Source: Cydia pomonella (taxonomy: Eukaryota; Arthropoda; Insecta; Lepidoptera; Tortricidae). Taken from it: a stretch of DNA of 64,000 bases. Where the stretch lies: assembly GCF_033807575.1 (NCBI RefSeq), contig NC_084704.1, positions 12,113,056 to 12,177,055 of the forward strand, written 5' to 3'. The translations under genes and the position numbers were made by a program. The notes beneath the pieces are model-generated. The model worked only from the letters and a program-made list of their open reading frames with translations. It ran no database searches and was not told the origin of the DNA. This document shows positions 33,946-45,840 of this stretch, one piece after another (the stretch's first letter is position 1; the number at the start of each line of letters is the position of its first letter).

Positions 33946-34430
33946 GGTATAGGAGCAACTTATTTGTGTCATGCAGCAATATTAGCAGTAAAGTTTGCAC
34001 GCAGGGATCTATGAGACAGGATGCTAAAATACAGATATTGATTTAGAAAACGCAATTACAAAAATACAAAGTAATTATTTAAACTAAAACCTTTAAATTA
34101 AAACCTTGATTCAGTATAACATGTATAATCTGTACCAGTAACCAGCTGATTTCTGACGATGACATGTATGTGTCCACAAAGGCGTACCTACCTCATACCT
34201 ACCTTCATCTTTCATTGGCAGTAAATTTTTGCATTATTTTGTGTAATTCGTGTCTGGAACTTACAGAAGAAGTGTCGAGTGCGCTTGGCACTATCTTTGA
34301 GTAAGCGTTTAATTTATCACGTCTAAAATTGTAATATAGCGCGATTATATCGCGTTAACGTGACTACGATAAAAGTCATTTATCGCGAGACACACACTTT
34401 ACAGATATTTTTATGTTACTCAATGACACG
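33946..34430. other. no gene seen
   Basis: AT-rich spacer with no recognised feature. Confidence 0.45.
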
Positions 34431-35296
34431 GAGGCGTATTTTGATTGTAATAACAGGCTAAACATTTTATCTGGATTTGTTGTTACCCATGGATATGGTC
34501 TGCCACAGTCAATATCACTTTTGACACTGACAAATCCAGATCTAGAATCCAGATCAAATTCATAACCTGTTATGATTCAAACAGAGATAAAAGGATCACA
34601 GTGTTGCCTGGCGTACGATAATTGTCGTACACGTACGATAATTTGGCTTACGGTACGATGTAGGTTCCAAAGAGCATTATCGTACGCAAAAGTACGTTAA
34701 TTTCCGCTCTGTCATTAAAAAAGTCTAGTTTTTGAAGCAAAACATGAGACTTTCTTTGAGAAATAGGCTACAATTAGCACCTTGTAGGTGTTCGGCTCCT
34801 TGGTTTACGTCAAAAATGTCGAAACTTCATGTAAACAGTTTGGATCTATATCACATAAATATAAAACAGATTTTTGCGCAATTCAGACGAAAATTGCGTT
34901 TTTGTTTGATTACACATTAGACATGTAGGCTATTTTGCAATAAATTTTGGGAGTAGTGCATTTTTGATAGGCGTACGATAATTTTTTCATCGGTACGATA
35001 ATTTTGACAATAAAGTACGATAATTTTCTTCCGCGCACCTGGCAACACTTCACTCACACTAGAACTCGAGAACAGTCCGGGTCTGGGCTGAGGTGTCCAT
35101 CATTTCGTTTTCTATGACGGGTGATCGGTGATCATGTGATACTTTCCATAGAAAACGAAGTGTCGGAAGCCTCGGCCCGGCCACGGACCGTTCTGGCGTG
35201 TGTCATCCTTAAGAGTCAATGTCACTTTTGATAGATCGTATCCATAATAAATCCAGATCAAACTCATAACGTAATATTACAATCAAAATACGCCTC
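34431..35296. mobile_element. nested MITE cluster within perfect 21-bp outer inverted repeats
   Basis: The outer pair is 34431-34451 (GAGGCGTATTTTGATTGTAA then T) and its exact inverse 35276-35296; both arms continue with related sequence ('gacaaatccagat', 'aaatccagatcaaact'). Inside is a second element with ends AGTGTTGCCTGG (from about 34601) and CCTGGCAACACT (to about 35048), rich in the motif GTACGATAATT. A third palindrome follows at about 35060-35210 ('catttcgttttctatg' / 'catagaaaacgaagtg'; 'ggtctgggctgaggtgtc' / 'gcctcggcccggcc'). A 62-codon ORF at 34732-34920 lies in the second element without a clear domain. Confidence 0.75.
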
Positions 35297-36830
35297 TACG
35301 ATCGTGTTCTGGCCCGTCGATAGAGATCACTGACAATAATCCTTTCATCGTACTGATGAGTCACTAGGTCAAGACACCAGCTTTACATAGCCCCTGCAAT
35401 AAACACTCTGGGACTGTCACTATGTAGAATTGATACGTCTATTTTTGTGCGCGTACGCCATTTTTTACGATGAATAATAGTAGCGATGTTAGATACATAT
35501 ATACCTAAGTTCGTTTTGTTGTTCACGCTTAAGAAAAGGTTAAAATAAAAAAATTCTCTTAATATGTAGTGCCAGTCAGATGTAATATTAGTCGTCGTCG
35601 TCGTCGTCGTCGAATAAACCAAAGGGCGCGTCCATTTATTCTAGTTGTGTAACCAAAATATCAAAAACAGAAATAAAGTCCTGCTTTATCTATCTATCCG
35701 CCGCCAGTATGAAATTAATGAATTTTGAGGCATTACAGAATTCTTCCCCAAAGGGAGTAAAATTTATTTAGGTAGTGAGTTTATACTTTAGATAAAAGTG
35801 GTTGTAACTTGTAAAGTGGTAGAAAAGCCCCCGACCAGCAAGCACTACATGTTATACAGGCGTGAGGAAATATGGCACGGTTTTAGAAGAGGCCTGACAT
35901 ATGACTTCTTAAAACTTACAAAGCAAAAAAAGTATACCTTCTTAATGGTAAAGCATCCGCACTAAACGTTAATCAGTTATTTTTAATGACATTAGGTAAT
36001 TAAACCCACTGCTTGTGGCACTACAAACTAAAATAAAAACAGTTGTTTATTTCCGCCATCGCTTCCACAATAAAGTTTCCCCGAAAACGTCGTTCGCGGT
36101 AGGAAGTGCGTTTTTCCAGTTTTAACTATTCTAGTTCACTGTTGGTTTTGGCTGACGGAGGTGTATTTGTGTTTATGTTTAACCTGATGATGTGAATTGA
36201 TCCATTTTCATGCCCGAAATAATAGTCTACTGGTAGGTACCCACATAATAATAAATCTGTTATACAAGTAAATGAGTAAATTATTATAAAGAGCGCTTTC
36301 AAACCAAGAACGATGGCATTACTTTGTATTTTTGGAGCTCACTAAATCACACCGTTAATTGCGAATAGTTCTGCTTCTAAACTTCGAAATACCGGGAGGT
36401 GCTCCTAGTCAGCTAAGTTCCAAGTTGATTCTAAGAACTTCACTTCGCTGCGCTCAATAAATATAAATTACAAATATCAACAAAAATTTGTTTTAGAGGG
36501 ATATTAAATAAAACTTGCACTGTAGTACTTAATTCACATGCTGTTGTGCATCTATCTATTCGAATCAGCCCTTATCCACCCACTGTTGAGTATAGGACTC
36601 TTCTTTATGACGCCATTCTCCTCAGTTAATAGGGCTACTAATCTCATCCAAAGTACATACCTATATTGGTCGTTCGGCAGATATCATCTGACCGCCTAGT
36701 CGATGATCTCCACGTAGTATTTTATAAGTAAAATACCGCCTTAGAGCAGTTACTTTGCGATCTAATCTGAAGTAATATACATGTGTGTATTGTGTCATAG
36801 AACCTGTTCAAACGTTATTGGATCAATCTT
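35297..36830. other. no gene; (GTC)7 microsatellite at 35591-35611
   Basis: The GTC run at 35591-35611 is exact. The rest is AT-rich with short ORFs only and no recognised repeat. Confidence 0.55.
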
Positions 36831-37204
36831 CTAAGAAGTACCATTGAAACTATTGCTTTCGGCTATTCCCACATCCACATCGTAACCCAATAAACCGTAT
36901 AGCCAACAAATCCGAAGTTTAATTGCTCTACACGATAGGCTATCATACTGGCCCACTAAGATGGGCCAGGGTGCAGAGGGGGTAGGGGTGTCGGATGGCT
37001 TATGGCGCGGCGGGATGGCGATGGGAAGGCCACGGTGTCGATTTTTCGCCCGCACATCAAAGGCAATGAGTGGGCCAGCGATGGTGCGTACGCATCTATA
37101 CGTGGCCCATTCCATAATATGTGCTCTGAACCATTGCATGGCCACCTCCCTGGTCCAGCGCTGGGCCATCGTGTAGAGGAGCCATAAAGAGCTTGTAAAC
37201 AACC
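36831..37204 (-). CDS. unrecognised GC-rich ORF, possible exon
   Basis: A 123-codon frame on the - strand lies in a local GC-rich island; the first ATG gives MAQRWTREVAMQWFRAHIME. It continues with basic and proline-rich parts (KNRHRGLPIAIPPRHKPSDT and PTPSAPWP). Just upstream on this strand, 'aacatataattgcag' could be a splice acceptor near 37205, but no convincing donor follows. The opposite strand is also open for 60-71 codons, as expected in GC-rich sequence. No domain recognised; a repeat-derived origin is equally likely. Confidence 0.3.
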
Positions 37205-39210
37205 TGCAATTATATGTTACACAATAAAGGCCGCAAAAATATCTGACAAGATCTTATTTGTAGAGCCATAAGAACTGTACAAATAGACTTGCCACCTAAA
37301 CTTTCTTCTCTTGATCATTTCTGCGTGTCTTCGTTTGTACTCACGACAACAAATTTAATTGAACATTGGTAGACTTTATCTAGGTGCACTAAGGTTTACG
37401 CATGCTCAGTAACTGAGTCGACGATGATGGCATGAAAATACTATAGGTACAATATACCAACTTCACAGCGACCTAGTTTATAGTGAGTCACGTGAGAGAG
37501 ATTGAGGAAAATCTTATTCCTGCATAAGTTTATTATTGGTAAAAGTGTAAATGGCCCAAAATAGGCTTGTTGTTTTACCTATTAAGTACCTACCAACCTT
37601 CGTTTGTCTTGGTAGTTTTCATATAAAGTTTGAATAACCCTTTACGATTTGCTAAATCATTTGCCCAAGTGAATAAGGTTCATTTCTTAGTGTCTAAACT
37701 TGCTATTACTAAAAGGTAATAAATGGTTGATTCAACTTTTTCTTGTCACTCATTGCTATGGTTACGGTCGCCTGGGTCACTTTTACAACCACTTGTTTTA
37801 CGGTATTTAAATAATCAAACATAACTGTATTATAATAACAGTTATAAGCCCATAATTGGTCATCTACTTAGCATATTATAGTACTCTTCACATAGCTTGG
37901 GTACGGTGACAGCTGTCAGCTTCATACAATATATAAACTTAATTAACAACAAACAAAACGTTATCCACCCTGAAAAAACAAACATGTAATTAGCCAATAA
38001 TACCAGCAAGATGGTTACAAAATCTAGACCTGACTCCAGATTTTATCATAGCACCATTCTCCGTTTTAGAAGTCACTCAAATAATGTAATAAGGCTGTCA
38101 ATTAGGCCAATAAAACGGAACTATTTCATTTTCATTCATCGAAATTAAATTGAGCAGTTTCGACTAGTCTGCGGTTCAAGATACTTACCTAATATTCATA
38201 TTCATATTTATTTCGTATATGCATGATACATTATACGTTAATACATAATAAAGATAAGATTAACACTTTTAGATCATTATTAATAAAATATACCATTATA
38301 AATACAAATTAATCATACAATGTCAGATTATTAACAAGAATAATAATAATATATTTAAAAATGCATTCTATATATACAAACATTTTAAACTATAACTTTT
38401 CCTTTTGGCTTTGTAGATGAGTAAAAAATCATTAAGGCATATCTCTTTAGAGCGCTTTGATGCCAAGAACAAGTCTAAATTATTTCTCAAAATTACATCA
38501 TCAGCGTATTTTTTCAAATAAACGAATCGATTACCGGTCTAAAGCGGCGCTCGGTCTATTTTAGACCAGGCGCCACTTAAGTAATCACCGGTGTCATCGG
38601 GCCTAGGAGACACAGAGGGAATTAGGAGTTTCCGATTGAATTTATGGCAGCGACTAACGGTTGGTTTATTTAATTTCGCGTTAAATTGCTTCTGACAGCT
38701 TTTTTCTTGCCAAGTTTCCCTTTGGGTGTTAAATGATTTGTTTTAAATGTTATAGGCGAAAATCTTTGACGATATTTTTTGTGAAGTGATATTAAATGGG
38801 TTTGCAACGATCTGCTGAATATATTAAATAATGACAGATAGTCTTTCTATACTACCTATCTACTAAAGTTTAGGCGTAAATTACCTACTGAACGTAAATT
38901 GAGGTCTTAAAAGACAACGGGAAGGGTTATTTTGCCATACAAACGTACTCCTAATTTTCTCCTTAATTTTCTCTGCGGTTTTTAACCCTAGAGCAATGTT
39001 TTTTTTTTCAACAGAGATTAAGGGCGATTTCAGGACTACGTTTTTTTTGCGCGTGTACGGTCGGTTCGGCGTAACGCGCTTTTACTACATTTGGTCTATA
39101 TTATACGCGTCGGCATCATTGGCAAATTATATAAAAATGAGCTTATAGGCGTGTATAAAACGCTACTCGGTTTTTTAATATGTAATCGTGTATACACTGT
39201 GGAAAAAACT
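37205..39210. other. no gene seen
   Basis: AT-rich. A small inverted repeat ATAACTGT / ACAGTTAT lies near 37821-37845. No ORF with a recognisable domain. Confidence 0.5.
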
Positions 39211-39584
39211 GGACAAGTGCGATTCGGACTCGCCTACCGGGGGCTCCGTCTTATTTTTTTTACAAATGTATAGTTTTCTAATTTTTCCCTGTACTTGTAG
39301 TACTGTATGACGATATTACTTGCCAAATGACATAGTTCTAAGTCAACGGGAAGTACCCCATACATTTTTTCCTTTCCTTGAGAGTGTCGAAATATACGTT
39401 TTTTGCGGCATAAGCAGCCATCTTTTGTAAAACTGATTTTTTTCACAGGTTTAAGTTACTGTAGATCTAATTTCATTTCAACTCGATATCTCCACGCATT
39501 CCCGAGATAGAGGGTCTAGACAGACATGGGATGGACGGACAACGGACGGTTCCATTTTTCCTTTTGAGTTACGGAACTCTAAGA
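39211..39584 (+). mobile_element. 'gtgcgattcgg...tacggaactct' dispersed repeat, full copy
   Basis: It starts 'ggacaagtgcgattcggact' and ends near 'gagttacggaactctaag', with 'agttctaagtcaacgggaag', 'tttttgcggcataagcagcc' and 'gacagacatgggatggacgg' inside. Other copies or parts lie at 18326 (-), 29963, 45841, 55071 and 56889. No ORF; a non-autonomous element whose partner is not visible. Confidence 0.75.
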
Positions 39585-41151
39585 ATTAATAGGCCTTAGA
39601 GGGAAAGTTAGCTCATTTTACTTAAAGTAAACATTATGTTATTAAAGAAAAACAAATCTGCATTCAACTATTTTTTACAGTTCGCTTGTCTCGCCCAGGA
39701 ATTGAATCGCCTAAAGTTAAAAAAAAAAAAAAACATTTGCAAGTTTCTCCAAGAAATATGAGTTCATACACTCGTCTGTTGTAATTACAATTTATGTTTT
39801 GAATTTTTAGTCGGTTCGATTTCCGTGCGAGACAAGCAAATTGTAAAAATAAAAACTTTGAAGGCGGTTTTGATTATTTTTAAAACTAATGTTTTCTTTA
39901 ATTAAAATGCGCTTATTAAGGTTTTCCCTCTTTTCCTTTCAGGCACTTTCCCTCCAGGGCCCATTAATTTATAAACACTGTGTCATAAATAAAAACATCA
40001 CTGACACGCCTCTGTCCCTGACTTGTTTACATACAACACCCCTTGTATAGGTAATGTTGATTCGTAAGGATTAAGAATGTTTTATACGTAGCTACCCAAA
40101 AGATAGGTGCTAATGGCTTAATGAGTAGGTAAAGATATAAACATCTATACATAAATAAACTTAATAAAGACAGGAAGGGGTAATCAGAATGTTTAATCGC
40201 CCGATACCTTAACCGTCCTTTTAACCGTAATTATACCCCGTTTAAAAACGAATTTTGGATTTGCCAGCCCGGTGGTTCTTTTAGGGTAATTAGACAGAAA
40301 TAAATTACTGCGCCGCTTTGACAGGCCAATAAATCCTTAACTGTCAATGTTGAAGACGGTAATAACATGTTTGAACCTTGTTATTTGCAAACATAATGGT
40401 AGTTTTGTTAAATTCGTAAAGTAGTACTTACTGGGTAGAAAACATAAATCGATAATGTGTTAATATATACGATATATAATTTATGTAAACTATTGCAAAC
40501 TAGGTACACTACATATATGCAAAGTGGCGCGCAAATGCTGAATCAAGATTGATGCAAATTCAAGTCATGAAATCTTTTGGCCTCAGTCGATTAAGATCAT
40601 CAGTCGAAATAATTCGATAATTTTTTACACATATGTATATATAATTTAAATAATTTAATCCTACTTTACAGGTTATATTCCAAAACATTATATTATGTAG
40701 AAAAGAAACTCAAGCTTGAGGAGAGATACAATAAATATCATAAATCGAGTAGCAGCGGCCATATATAAATCCACGTATCACTCACCATAATTTCTCGTAC
40801 GGTTACGTATAAAGGCGTATTTACATAACTTTTTAAAGAACATATGCCCTTACAAACGGTACCATGGCAAGCCGTAGAAGGCAGTGGCAACACCTTGGCG
40901 ATGTTAGTCGAGATTTATGGTCTAATTTGCGGGCTATATTGGCAACTTTCTTTCGTAATTAAATGGAAATTTACCGATACCGAGAAACATTAATTGATAT
41001 AGTTTTGTTAAGGTGCAGTTACGGTATTAAGTGAAGTGTTAGAACGTTATTATTTCAGATTTAATGTTTATTAGTGATTTGTTTTTAATATCTAATGAGT
41101 TTAACGAAATGAAATAACTTTCAAACAAGATGATTAATTATCAATATTTAT
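39585..41151. other. no gene seen
   Basis: AT-rich, with a 15-A run at 39719-39733. Nothing recognised. Confidence 0.5.
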
Positions 41152-41400
41152 TAATACTAGCCACCCGCCCCGGCTTTGCGCTGGTATTAGCCAACATCGT
41201 AATATATATTAACCAATTTACACAAAAACTTAACAAATTATACACTGAAACTAACCTTCTTCAAGAATCACTCAATTACATATTTATAAGTAAAAACAGC
41301 ATGAAAATCTGTCCCGTAGTTTTTAAGCTTATCGCGAACATACATATAGACAGACGCGACGGGGGACTTTGTTTTATAAGGTGTAGTGATACACTTATTA
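41152..41400 (+). mobile_element. RTE-like LINE tail
   Basis: It starts 'atactagccacccgccccgg' and contains 'cttcttcaagaatcactcaa', 'atgaaaatctgtcccgtagt' and 'ggggactttgttttataagg'. This is a widespread lepidopteran RTE-type tail (usual form 'tagcgacccgccccggcttc'). A truncated relative lies near 4750. The 96-codon ORF across it is accidental. Confidence 0.7.
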
Positions 41401-42811
41401 CTCGTACCACAACCGACTAAATACCTACTTAAAAATACAGAAACCGATTTTTCGCTTTGCAACACATCTGGGCCAAATGTATATGACCTTGAATGTAAAA
41501 AGAGTTTTGAATTCGATTAATCTATTGCGACCGTCTTTCTTTCCGTGAGTCAGTAAAAATATCTTTTGTGGAAATCCTTTTGACACACGCGCATTGGAAA
41601 AGATGTTCCTGTCATATATATAAATATTCTGCTTGTGACTCTAGGTATACCTAGTACCTACCTTTACTAGAATCACTAAACTTGACGTCCGTTCATTTTC
41701 ATTTTTCCTTTTATTCCACAACACTTTTGCATAGTTACATAAACGGGGAACATTTTTACCTGTCATAATCGGCTAAGGTTAACTCTCATGTTACTGAATA
41801 ACTATTGAATTGAGAAGCTCAACTATCTTCAAACTATCATCAATAATTTTATATTTCGTCCATATCTTCGAACCTCAGCGGAAACGTCTCTGGCACACTG
41901 CCAACTGTCGTCCCATATGAAAAGTTATTAGCGACCGGACTCTTATTGAACATACGTCTTTTTAAATATATAGAGGAAGATACGGCGATCTTGGCAGTTT
42001 TTATGCCTATAATCAAATGCAAGTCGCAGGAACGTTAAGAGATAACCAATCTTGATACGCTCAGAATAGGGTTTAATTTTGATTTCTTTTGATTTGTCAA
42101 CGGATAGGAAGTATTTTCAGCTAATGCAATAAAATTGAGTCCGAATTGTAAGTTTGTATGTGGTACAATCAAAACAGAACCTTGGCTTTGCTATCGCCTC
42201 TGCATTAGGGTTGTTGATACTTGCCGAATTCTATAACATAATTTTGTTAAAAAATGTTAAGACGGTAGTGAACGACCGCGCTTCTCCGTACAAACGTAGT
42301 CCCCATTTTCCTCCCTGGATATTGACATAATGGAAAATATTTATACACAAACTATCGTATGTGTGTAGCTATGTATGTCCCTTCATTTCACTTTGTTTAG
42401 ATTCGAAAACAAATTCCATACACATTTTAACAAGCTTTTAACTCTTATGACATTAAAAAAAAATACGTCCGATTTTTATTTATTCTCATTTTTGACTTGT
42501 CACCTAGGTTTGATCTTGTTATAATTACAATATTAAAATAGCAAAAAAATTCCAAAAATGATGTTCTATCGCGCACCTACAATGCCTACATAAATCAAAG
42601 CAAGTTTGCAATTATAAATGATTGATTGATTCATGGGAGTGCTGCCACTATGGAATTGCTAAACAGAGTAGCATTTCGATGAGTTGACTGCCGTTTGTAA
42701 ACTTGTACTCAAAAACAACTTCCGTCCAAAAAATAAAGTAACTAATTATTTTGTATCAAAACTATTACTTAGGTCATTAAAGCCATTGTTCATTGCTGGG
42801 GTGTTTAATGG
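41401..42811. other. no gene seen
   Basis: AT-rich; no ORF above about 65 codons and no recognised repeat. Confidence 0.5.
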
Positions 42812-43970
42812 TAAAGCATAGTTCATATAGAATTGGTACGCACTAGAAGATTGTTATTTTTTTAAGTAAATAAAATAAGAAAGTTATGAATGGTGAATTT
42901 TAAATAGTAATGTATTTAGCTTTCAAATACCCCCGTCATTTTCTGCACAACACTTTACACAGTAGTTTGCACAGTAGTTTTTGATAGATGGAAATTGGGG
43001 ACAATTCGAAGGATTCATCTCGCGGGGTATGTAATTGGCCTGATTATTAGTATACCATGCCAAAACTTTTTTTGAGTAGTGGCAGCTGGCTAAATCTGGC
43101 CAACATTTCACAGGACCGTTATGGGTTCTAATAAATGCCAATACTCATTTCTCTAAGCACTCTTTAATATAAAGGTCCGACTTCATTGTTGACTATGTTA
43201 TAAAACTTTTCGTCTTACAGCCGCAATTATAAATTCCTTGCCATATCATATGTTTTTTTTGCGAACTTGTCAAGTTTCACGAACTTATATTTTTCGGGTA
43301 AATTACTTCTATTATTGGCCATATAAAACTTCGAACCGAGTAGTTGATTAAAATCGAGTTTTACATACGTCTTGTCGTCCAACAACAAGCAACCTTCGAA
43401 TTTTGTCAATACTGGGTCGTACAATAGTCGAGCTAGTGTTTTAGCTTGTCGGATCTGTTTAACAGTCCGATTTGGCTGTTTTATTGCTCGATAGCTCTTA
43501 TAGCCACATCGGAGGTGAATCATCTTTATCTTTCTAGAAGTTTCTTTGAATTTTTGGGATAAATCGTAATTAGACCGTCCTGAATTTTGTTTGAGTGACC
43601 TTGGGACTTTTTTCCCAAAATCTTGTTGTTTGTCCCAGACCTCCGATTAGTTTGTGTTTTCCTGTCGGCAGATAGAGTCTCCTTGTAACGTTTTATGACC
43701 CTACAAATACTAGCTTTTAGCATCTTAAGCGACTTAGTCTTTGTCCGGGATCGATAAGAATTTTCGAAGTATTTGTGCACGATCAATCCCCTGTTCTCAA
43801 TTTTCATGGTCGAAAACTTTAAAATGCATAAAGCTAGGAAAATAATATTTTCACCATTACTACTTTGAAGGTTGGTGATTGAAATGTAATTGTCAATTTT
43901 TTTCCCGCCATGTAATTATTATTTTTAAACATTGCTAATTATGTGCCAATTCTATATGAACTATGCTTTA
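42812..43970 (-). mobile_element. mariner/Tc1-family element (D,D37E type) with 25-bp inverted repeats
   Basis: TAAAGCATAGTTCATATAGA (then ATTGG) at 42812-42836 is exactly inverted at 43946-43970. The arms may extend a few bases outward with mismatches. The 1.16-kb interval holds a broken transposase on the - strand. Confidence 0.9.
42923..43807 (-). pseudogene. broken D,D37E-type transposase, third acidic residue lost
   Basis: Three shifted frames give the N-terminal part (43807-43526, with a long basic region), then CLLLDDKTYVKLDFNQL with the first Asp and KFYMANN (43523-43227), then CWPDLASCHYSKKVLAWY with the second Asp (43141-42923). The family normally reads NCPxxRPIEKYWA, with Glu as third catalytic residue, 37 residues after the second Asp. 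Here the block is NCPQFPSIKNYC, so that Glu is Lys (codon AAA). The protein is inactive by both frameshift and substitution. Family placement rests on the LASCHYSK and MNPxNCP motifs. Confidence 0.85.
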
Positions 43971-44082
43971 GTTAACACATTCACCGCTAGGTGGATTCTC
44001 TGTTCACAGGCGCTTTTCACTACATATTGTTTTTACCGTGTTATCGGCTACGTTCATGGCGCGTAGCTCGCGTTGGCGTTGC
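43971..44082. other. short spacer between two transposons
   Basis: Contains 'acattcaccgctaggtgga' and a GC-richer part next to the hAT-like element; nothing coding. Confidence 0.4.
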
Positions 44083-45220
44083 CAGTGTTGGGCGTAATCA
44101 ATTGTAATTTTAACTACAAATTAGATTACATGTAGTTGAATTATTTGTAGTTGATTACATGTAGTTACAACTACTTGTAATTAAGATTACTTTGAAATTT
44201 TTAATCGAAATAACATTAATTTATAATAAAAATTACTCTATTACATCTTGATAGGCAAAGATGAGCAAATTTAGTATCTACTCTATCAGTAAACAAAAGT
44301 AATAACCACCTGCGGCCCACCATACAAAAAAATTGCTATCTGAATTTCAAATCAATAGTGTAGGGAATAAGTTTGAGTTTCTTTTGTTTTAAAATGAAAT
44401 GAAACATAAGAAATGCAAGTCTTTTCTAAATGTAAAAAGTTTAAATTGCATTGAACTAATTAGTCCTATGGGTAGGCCCGTGGTCCTTAGAAGGATAATA
44501 TTTTTTCTATATTTTTTTCATACATTTACTTAGCCTCATGCAATATAAATTTAAAAAAAATGCTCGGGTGTCGCTTCATTGAACTGACCACGTGACAAAA
44601 ACTCCTTTTTGCCCTAAAATGTTCATATTTTTTAATAGGTCCCTTTGTAAAAAATCTTGTAAAACTAACATTCCTTTTTTTAAATGTAAAGTCAAACTTG
44701 GTATGTTAACATCAACTTAAAATTCGTTAATTTTTTTTAACCTGATTAGGGATACAAAGGTAATCGAAAACATTTTTTTGAGTAAAAGTAATTAGTAATC
44801 GCATAATAGTACATTACGAGACAAGTACGTAAATTTGAAATTCGAAACGAGTGGCGATAAATTAAAACACGACCGAAGGGAGTGTTTTAAATAGACACGA
44901 GCTGCGAATTACCTATTCGCACATGTATCGTACAATGTTTTACAGTACATATGGCCCTTTAAATGTTCGACATAGTAACGTAATATGCTAATTTTCGCAC
45001 TAGTGCTATAAAGTAGCACCATATCTACCTTAAACTAATTTATTACAGATTACAACTACAAAATGCAGTTATTAGTTATATTACTAACTACAAAATGTAG
45101 TTATTAATCGTTAATCAAAGGCTGAACTACTTTTTCTTAGTAATTATAATTTGTAGTTAAAATTACATTTTGTAATCATAATCGTTAATCTGTAATCCAA
45201 CTTCTTTTTGCTCAACACTG
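44083..45220. mobile_element. hAT-like non-autonomous element (1138 bp) with subterminal repeats
   Basis: The ends CAGTGTTG (44083-44090) and CAACACTG (45213-45220) are inverted. They are flanked by GGCGTTGC and GGCGTTAG, an 8-bp target duplication with two mismatches, as expected for hAT elements. The terminal 150 bases on each side are crowded with variants of TTGTAGTTnnATTACA in both orientations; such subterminal repeats are typical hAT transposase-binding regions. No transposase ORF is seen inside. Confidence 0.8.
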
Positions 45221-45840
45221 GGCGTTAGATATGTTAAACAGTACCTACCTATTAATCTACACGTTTACGTTTTAACTACGAAACCCTTCAAAATTACACT
45301 TTGAATTTGACATCAGGTATATTAGTTCACGTGTAATCAACAATAACTATTTAAAACGCAATTACTTGTAAAAAAATACTTCCTTTGATTTCGTTTTACG
45401 GTGCTGGACGATTTAGAGTAAGATCTTAGAATAGTATCGTTTAATTGCGCGAATATTACATATTCGGCGCAAAATATACAGACATATTCGATACGTAGCA
45501 TATTCAAATAGACTACGTATTTGGTTTATAAATGTTAACCACGTTACTACATTTTTTGCACTAAAGACCACAAGAGTAGCATGAGGTTCCTACTGAACAC
45601 TATAAAATGCCCGATTAAAAACGAATGCTTACTTCTTTCGAGTAAAGAACAGTTCTGTATAGATCAGTTTTTTGGCTAAGATTTTTTAAATCCTAATGCC
45701 AAAACACTAGCAACACAAAGCAGGTGTTCAGAAAAAAATGTTGGCCAACATGAGAACATGAATGTAAATACTCGTCACTTTTGACGCAACAACTTGCGTA
45801 GATAGGGTTTGGCTAACGAAACGTGATATAGAAAAAAAGC
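45221..45840. other. no gene seen
   Basis: AT-rich spacer between the hAT-like element and the dispersed repeat at 45841. Confidence 0.45.

Noticed and set aside
34732..34920. 62-codon ORF as a transposase C-terminus
   Set aside because: NMRLSL-like wording hinted at a hAT-type end, but the frame is too short and lacks diagnostic residues.
41130..41420. 96-codon ORF as a gene
   Set aside because: It coincides with the RTE-like LINE tail and has no protein features.
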